Source of the DNA: Carnegiea gigantea
Taxonomy: Eukaryota; Streptophyta; Magnoliopsida; Caryophyllales; Cactaceae
Direction: 5' to 3'
Assembly: GCA_029747015.1 (NCBI GenBank)
Contig: JAKOGI010000345.1
Coordinates: 76,001-140,000 of the forward strand
DNA: 64,000 nt
This document shows, one piece after another, positions 58,439 to 64,000 of the stretch (position 1 is its first letter; each line of letters opens with the position of its first letter). The position numbers and the translations under genes are program-made. A model generated the notes under the pieces. It had not been told where the DNA came from. It worked only from the letters and a program-made list of their open reading frames with translations, and searched no databases.

Positions 58439-60663
58439 ACTAGCAGGTGCTCCATTACATTGAAAAAGCTAGGAGGGAAAATGGTCTCCAACTTACACAA
58501 AGTGATGATAATGTTGCGATGCAGTTCCTCAAACATATCCTCCTGTAATGTTGTTTAGCATAAGTTCTTGAAGAACTGGCTTATCTCAATGAGAGGTTTC
58601 AACACATCATCTGGGAGCGCACTAAATGCAACTGGTAAAAGAGTCTCCATGAACACATGACAATCATGACTTTTCATGTTGTTGAACTTAGTCTCATTAG
58701 GGTCCATGATATTCCTCAAATTAGAGTAATATCAATCAGGCATTTTAAAACTCCTTCACCCATTCACACAACTCTCTTCGTTTATCCACAGGAAGTACGA
58801 CCTTCGTTTTTGGTTTAACTGTCTTACCACTTGGGCCTGAATGTAAATGTAATTCTGATCCATCACATATTTCTGCAACATCCATTCCTGATTTGGCATT
58901 GCCCTTTGTTTTCCCGTGAACATCCATAACAGTGTTTATAATGTTCTCGAAGAAGTTCTTTTCAATGTGCATCACATCCAAATTATGGCGGAGCAGTTGG
59001 TGTTGCCAATAAGGCAACTCCCAGAATATGCTCTTCTTTGTCCAGTTGTGCTTATTTTCCTTAAATCCTGGTATGACAAAGTTACCATTTGTGGTTACCA
59101 TTGGATAATCTTCCACTTCGGTATAAAGTTCTTCCCCAAATAGTTGACGAGGAAGACCCCCTATAACAGTTCTGCCTTTCCTGAATGCTGTTCTATTTCT
59201 TCTGAACACATGATTCCTTGGCAAAAAACATCGATGACAGTCAAACCATGAGAATTTACCTCCATTTCTCAATCTCGAATCCTTTTACTGTTTTATACAT
59301 ACGGGACATGCCAATTGGCCATTAGTACTCCACCCAGATAACATTCCATGTGCAGAAAAATCATTGATGGTCCATATAAGTGCAGCCTTCATCTGAAATG
59401 TATGCCCCGTAAAAATGTCATAAGTCTCAACTTCAACATCCCACAACTCTTTTAACTCATCAACAAGAGGTTGTAAATATATATCTATCTTGTTTTTGGG
59501 ATTTTTGGGCCCGAGGATTACACAAGTCAAAAATATAAACGGTGTGATCATACACATTTCAGGGAGGAGGTTATAAGGTGGAACAACCACTGGCCAAATG
59601 GAGTATGATCTTGAAGACAATGTGTAAGGATTAAATCCATCAGCCCATAAGCCAAGCCTCACATTCCGAGGCTCTGCAGCAAATTTAGGGTACTTGGTAT
59701 CGAAATGTTTCCATGCTGCCCCACCTGATGGATGACATAAAACACCGTCCTCACGTCGATGTTCATAATGCCATCTCATGTGCTCTGCACAACTTCTTGA
59801 TGCGTACAACCTCTGCAGTCGAGGTTTTAACGACAAATAATGCACCCTCGAGTATGGCAATGGATTCTGATTCCTTTGTTGTGACCTTTACCTCTTCCAT
59901 CTTAAATGCCCACAAAACTTGCATGCATCCAGGTTTGCGCCCTCCTTATAAAATAGCATGCAACCTTTCCGACAATAATCAATTTGGATTACATTGTTGC
60001 CGAGATCTTTAACAATCTTCTTCGTTTGCCCATAGTTGTTAGGCACGCGGTTGTTAGGGGGACACATCTCTTTCATTAATTGAACAATTTCATTGAAATA
60101 ATTTTGAGGTATATTATAATCAGATTTAATACTCAATAGTCTCACCGCCGCAGATAGCTCACTGTGGGTGAACCAACCATCATATAAGGGTTGTTGAGCA
60201 GCTTGAACCATATTATAAAATGGTTCTCGACAAGTGCTTGACCCCTTTTCCCTTATATTTTGATTTGCTATTATAGCATCATCAACCATGTCCTCCATTC
60301 GATCTACGTAGGATTCAGAGTAGTCATTATTAATATAACTTAAACCTCCACCTTCGGGAATTTTACTGTTTGAATTCCCAGAATCATATTATTGAGGTTC
60401 TGTTTCCCCATGACTTATCCAAAACCAATACCCTTACACAAAATCCTTATACATAAGGTGCATTTCACCTCATTAGGTGCCAAGTACACCCTATTTCTGC
60501 ATTTCACACAAGGATATCTATACTTTCCCCTATCCAGAAGCTCTATCTGTCTACGTGCAAATTGATCGAATTTGTTTACTCCATCTAGAAATTATTGTAT
60601 ATAACCACTACGATCAGGCAGTAATCTATTATACATCCACCTACGATGTGGAGGACCATTCAT

Positions 60664-61500
60664 ATTCTGCTCAAATAACAATAACTACATAAGGTATTTG
60701 ATAAGAATTAATTTTAATCAAAATTATAATAATTACATAAATTACGCAAATATATATTATATATGTTTACTTTAAAATTTCCACATGCACAAAAAAAAAC
60801 CTCATAAATTTCGACAAATATACTTATATTCTAAGGAATATCATAAAACTAATAATTCATACATAGTTGACCACTTTATTCCAACAAAATATCAAATTTC
60901 AACTTAAAATTACTAAATCTAAGTGTATATTGCATTGGGCGAAATCTTTAAACAAATATGAGCTGCAACTTCATACGAACATCACATTTGAACAAAATTA
61001 TAAACTAAAGCATCTCAATCCATGAACATCTCATCTTTCAAGTTCACATCACCAAACCTAAACCCTAAATTGCATTTAGCAAAGTCTCCAACCAAATTAA
61101 ATCAATAATCGGACACAAATACCACATTTCAACAACATTATCAATTAAAACATTTCATTCCACCAACATATGAAATTTCAACTTCAAACTACCAAACCTC
61201 AACCCTAAATCACATTTACCAAATTCTTGTAACGAATTAGAGTAATAACCTCACACAAATAGCACATTTCAACAACATTATCAATTAAAGTATTTCATTC
61301 CACCACCATATCAAACTTTAACTTCAAACTACCAACCTAAACCCCAAATCATATTTACCACAATCTTGAACCAAATTAAAGCAACAACCTCACACAGACA
61401 CAACATTTCAACATAAATATGAACCAACTATGAAATTCTAACAATATAATGCAACAATTTGTAGAAATTATAAGTAGTTTAATTGAGAAAAATACCTTAA
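60664..61500. other. Upstream region of the TNP2 gene, with a ~140-bp tandem repeat
   Basis: AT-rich, non-coding. From about 60860 to 61420 there are roughly three and a half units of about 140 bp: the word CACATTTCAACAACATTA or a close variant recurs at 60982, 61122, 61263 and about 61400. The units differ by many substitutions. They may lie in the promoter or 5' untranslated region of the transposase. Confidence 0.7.
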
Positions 61501-62018
61501 ATTACTCCAAAAAACCGGCGGCAGGGGCCGGCAGGCAGCGGCCGGCGGCGGGGGCATGATAACAGAGGGCAGCGACGGCGAAGGGGACAGCCGGCGGGGG
61601 CTAGTGGGGCGATGGCCGGACGAGGAGCTGCATTCGCCAGTCGCCACTCTTCTTTCTCTCTCTTCGAATCGCATCAACAATGAACCGGAAAAATTTTGGT
61701 TCAATTAAAGGGGGCTGGCAACGGAATGGCGATGGAAATTTCGTCGCCAGCCTACTTTTTTTTAAAAAATTTCGAAATTTTTTTGGGCGACCGAAATTCC
61801 GTCGCCCTTTTTTTTAAATCAAAAAGTGATTTGTGGCGACGGAATTTCCGTCGCCAACTTTCATTGATGGCGACGGATTAGGTATTCCGTCGCCATATCT
61901 ACCGTACAATATGACTTTTTTGTAATACTGTTTTTCAGTCGCCATGTCTGTCACCAAATCTGTCGTTAATTTTTTCCGTCGTGGAATTCCGTCGTTAATT
62001 TGAACTTTTTTAGTAGTG
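61501..62018. repeat. CACTA right subterminal and terminal repeats
   Basis: GC-rich stretch (61510-61640) followed by many GGCGACGGAA/TTCCGTCGCC copies (for example near 61735, 61795, 61838 and 61888) and the terminal TTAGTAGTG, inverse of the left end. Confidence 0.85.
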
Positions 62019-63000
62019 ACAACGCCAAAAAAACTATGTTTGATATAGCTTATGAAATTTAAAATAGACCATGTGGCATTCAAGTTCAAGGAACTATTCA
62101 TACCCCTTTTTCAGTGCTTGAATATTTCTTCTCTATTATGAGCTCAATCGATGTTTAAGATATGTCCTATTTGGTTAATTAGGATAAGACTAATTGCTTC
62201 AAAGAACGTGATAAATTCAAAGGAAAAGTTAATTGTAAGCCCTACTGGAGCGTACCTGGGTATCATAAAGTGACTATTTCTGCTAGAAGGTTCACCAAAT
62301 TGTTTAGTAACAACATTGTTAACTAGATTGAACTCGATTTCATCTACATTGAGTTCTTCTCCAATCTCATTGATTTCATCATCGAATATAATTTTACCAT
62401 TTTTTAATCTAATCACCTCGTAATTTCTTTTCGAGGAATAGCATTAAGATGCTCCAGTTTAATTTGGTTTACCTGCCGCTATATTTCTTCTTCTAATTGG
62501 TCATTATTTGTCTCTTCATTATCATCAGATAATACATCTTAGTTTTCAACTATTGCACCCATGATTTTTTTAAATTCTTCTAGGTTTTTTTTTTCTTTAT
62601 CAAATGTATTCTGTAATTCCTCATGATTATACTGCTTAAACTCCATCTTCTTCTTCTTTCTCTGCCTTTTCAGATGATTTTTTAGTTGATTTTTTGGTTG
62701 ATTTTTCTCTTACTATTTTTAGATTTTTATATCATGCAAACAAAATGAATTTTTGTTTTTAAGGTTTTGGAAAGAATATTTATGCTGAAATGGAGTACTA
62801 ATACTTAAATCAGATTTTTCACCATGTCTAATTTCATTAATTAAAGAAAGATAGATTACAGACGATTGCTTCTAAACTTCAATTTTAATTTTTGCTAATT
62901 CGGCTTTCAATTCTAAAACTATATATGTGATATAGTTTAACTGTGGTACTATTGCAGTGGTTCTTTCATTGAGTGCACAATATGTGAACAATTAGGAGGA
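62019..63000 (-). pseudogene. Pararetrovirus, upstream part separated by the CACTA element
   Basis: Minus-strand coding remnants on the far side of the CACTA insertion. One open piece is 62144-62416 (90 codons, including SRNSHFMIPRYAPVGLTIN). Upstream are an acidic, probably coiled-coil stretch (HEELQNTFDKEKKNLEEF, about 62570-62625) and a further piece near 62780-62920. They continue the capsid/polyprotein reading found at 50300-50707 and would supply its N-terminal side. Assignment rests on strand, contiguity and composition rather than on a diagnostic motif. Stops and shifts are frequent. Confidence 0.5.
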
Positions 63001-63083
63001 GAACAAGTAGATGATGATTCAAATATTAAATACGATTAATTAGCTTAATTAACTATCAAATATCTTAATTATTTTTGGCAATG

Positions 63084-63097
63084 TGGATCTGACACCA
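63084..63097 (-). promoter_or_regulatory. Possible tRNA-Met primer site of the pararetrovirus
   Basis: Minus strand reads TGGTGTCAGATCCA, two or three changes from the plant initiator-tRNA-Met primer site. Caulimovirids carry this site in the intergenic region upstream of their first ORF, which fits the position. Confidence 0.4.
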
Positions 63098-64000
63098 TTT
63101 TAAAGAGTGCTCTGAGCAGTACTATGAGAACAATATTACATGTACAAAATTAAAATATTTGAAAGTAAGCTTTCAAGAATTAGGATTAAATATGCAAACA
63201 TAAAATGATTTGGGAACTATATAAAAAGTCCAAAAGTGCTTTGTCCCGATAGTTCAATTTTAGAAAAGCATTTCCCATAAATTAATACAGTAAAGTTGAA
63301 TGGTCCCAAACGTAAGTGTTTCGGTTAATATATTACTAGTAGTCTTGTCCCGTGCAGTAATTTATAATTCAGAGGTAAGGCTACCACATTAAACCGCCCG
63401 CCTAATGGTGAAATTTTTGGAGTATTGAATTTGGATTCTTCTCTGAGTTTTTGTTGATAACAAATACATGATTGTACATAAAAATTATACTAAATCATCT
63501 AACAATTTATGTAACATATGAAAAAATTTGAATATTTTAATTAATCAATATAATCAATAGTTTTTAAAATTAATTATAATTACTAGATGATATAAACTTT
63601 AAAAACTTATTAAGCTTAGATTTCTAATGTATTAAAGTATAATATTGTTGACTTAGATAATACTTTTTCTATAGCAATTGTAATCCAATAATTAATTTTG
63701 TACTTTGGGCACTTAGCCACACACACTCAAAAAAAAAAAAAAAAAAAAAAGGAAAGATGATCCTTCATCTTGGGTAGTCAAAATAGCCGTAAAATCAAGG
63801 ATAGCCTAAAAATCCCACAAGAATAATCATAATAGAACCCAAAACATCCACAATAAATAGATCCAAAATTTAAACATACAAATTACTCTTTTTATAATGA
63901 TAAGTGTATGTAATGTGCACATGCACCAATGAGATTAATCCTACCTATAAAATATGAATGTCAACAAACTTAGCCAACAAAGGGGATGACGACCACTCAA
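63098..64000. other. No gene recognised
   Basis: AT-rich. An A-run of about 22 bases at 63730-63751 may be the tail of a retroposed sequence, but no body or duplication was found. A GTCCCGTGCAG-containing stretch near 63345-63360 resembles the ends of common plant DNA elements. Confidence 0.4.

Larger units (their letters stand above)
53699..60663 (-). pseudogene. CACTA TNP2-like transposase gene, split by an LTR element
   Basis: All modules of a plant CACTA transposase can be followed on the minus strand. The start ATG at 60663 leads to the transposase-associated N-terminal domain (WMYNRLLPDRSGYI). The 136-codon block 59888-60298 follows, then the TNP2/Transposase_21 domain at 59285-59860 (RLGLWADGFNPYTLSS, CPVC). 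MRNGGKFSWFDCHRCFLP and related sequence runs to 58745. DUF4218-like sequence continues past the nested element (58440 to 55239), with EGSIREAYLEAESTFF at 55010-55060. Next is a DUF4216-like block at 54044-54457 (DYYGVLKYIVQIEYIGEP), then a highly acidic C-terminus (53699-54010). Stops near 60600 and 60430, and the insertion, make it a pseudogene. Confidence 0.85.
50711..62018 (-). mobile_element. CACTA (En/Spm) DNA transposon, 11.3 kb including a nested LTR element
   Basis: Left end CACTACAAGAAAAAG, right end in reverse complement CACTACTAAAAAAG, flanked by ACA on both sides (50708-50710 and 62019-62021): CACTA termini and the 3-bp duplication of this superfamily. Both subterminal regions are dense in GGCGACGGAA/TTCCGTCGCC-type motifs. 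Two minus-strand genes are present: a TNP2-like transposase (53699-60663) and a Transposase_24-like gene (about 51550-53578). It interrupts the pararetrovirus. The TNP2 gene carries stops and a 3.2-kb retroelement, so the element is not autonomous now, although its ends look usable in trans. Confidence 0.93.

Noticed and set aside
63730..63751. A-run as the tail of a processed pseudogene or SINE
   Set aside because: No recognisable body, promoter boxes or flanking duplication could be found next to it.

Overview
The window is a transposable-element graveyard from a plant nuclear genome. I find no intact host gene, tRNA, rRNA or CRISPR array. The plant assignment rests on element families confined to, or typical of, plants: Ty1/copia and Ty3/gypsy LTR elements primed by initiator-tRNA-Met-type sites, an Athila/Tat-type gypsy element, an RTE-clade LINE, a CACTA transposon with TNP2-like and Transposase_24-like genes, hAT-type MITEs, a plant-mobile-domain remnant and an integrated caulimovirid. 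DNA outside element coding regions is AT-rich. I cannot name the species; a flowering plant is most likely.

Left third (1-19.3 kb): one copia element on the minus strand is split in two, with integrase at about 18.35-19.26 kb and reverse transcriptase/RNase H at 1-1.5 kb. In the gap lies a small TIR element (1506-18337). It contains a 16-kb gypsy element (1852-17869, TSD GAGAG). The gypsy 5' LTR was in turn opened by an RTE LINE (12537-17420, 18-bp TSD). Four insertion events can be read from the junctions. The gypsy element carries gag, two zinc knuckles, a damaged protease, integrase and an unexpected ORF upstream of gag. An in-frame deletion has removed nearly all of its reverse transcriptase.

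Middle (19.3-44.8 kb): a decayed plant-mobile-domain gene is interrupted by a hAT-type MITE (21070-21642). Next is an Athila-like element (22761-35108) with gag and protease but no reverse transcriptase. It contains a smaller gag-only LTR element (26393-30837), and the right LTR of that one holds a 1.18-kb hAT-type element with a perfect 8-bp TSD. A minus-strand gag-protease gypsy derivative follows (36173-40695), flanked by unusual direct repeats of about 105 bp. Then comes the 3' end and LTR of another gypsy element (about 42.4 kb onward).

Right third (44.9-64 kb): an endogenous pararetrovirus on the minus strand is broken by a solo LTR (about 48.1-49.4 kb) and by a structurally complete 11.3-kb CACTA transposon (50711-62018, TSD ACA). 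The TNP2-like gene of the CACTA element carries a young LTR element (55240-58438) that encodes only gag and protease. Its two 624-bp LTRs differ at 11 positions by my count. Each LTR holds about 160 bp of 10-bp-periodic TTCnnGAAnn units upstream of a TATA box. This is the sequence grammar of heat-shock elements, and it is the most interesting signal in the window.

A recurring theme is that the gypsy-type elements keep gag (often protease) and have lost reverse transcriptase, so any mobility would depend on enzymes supplied from elsewhere.
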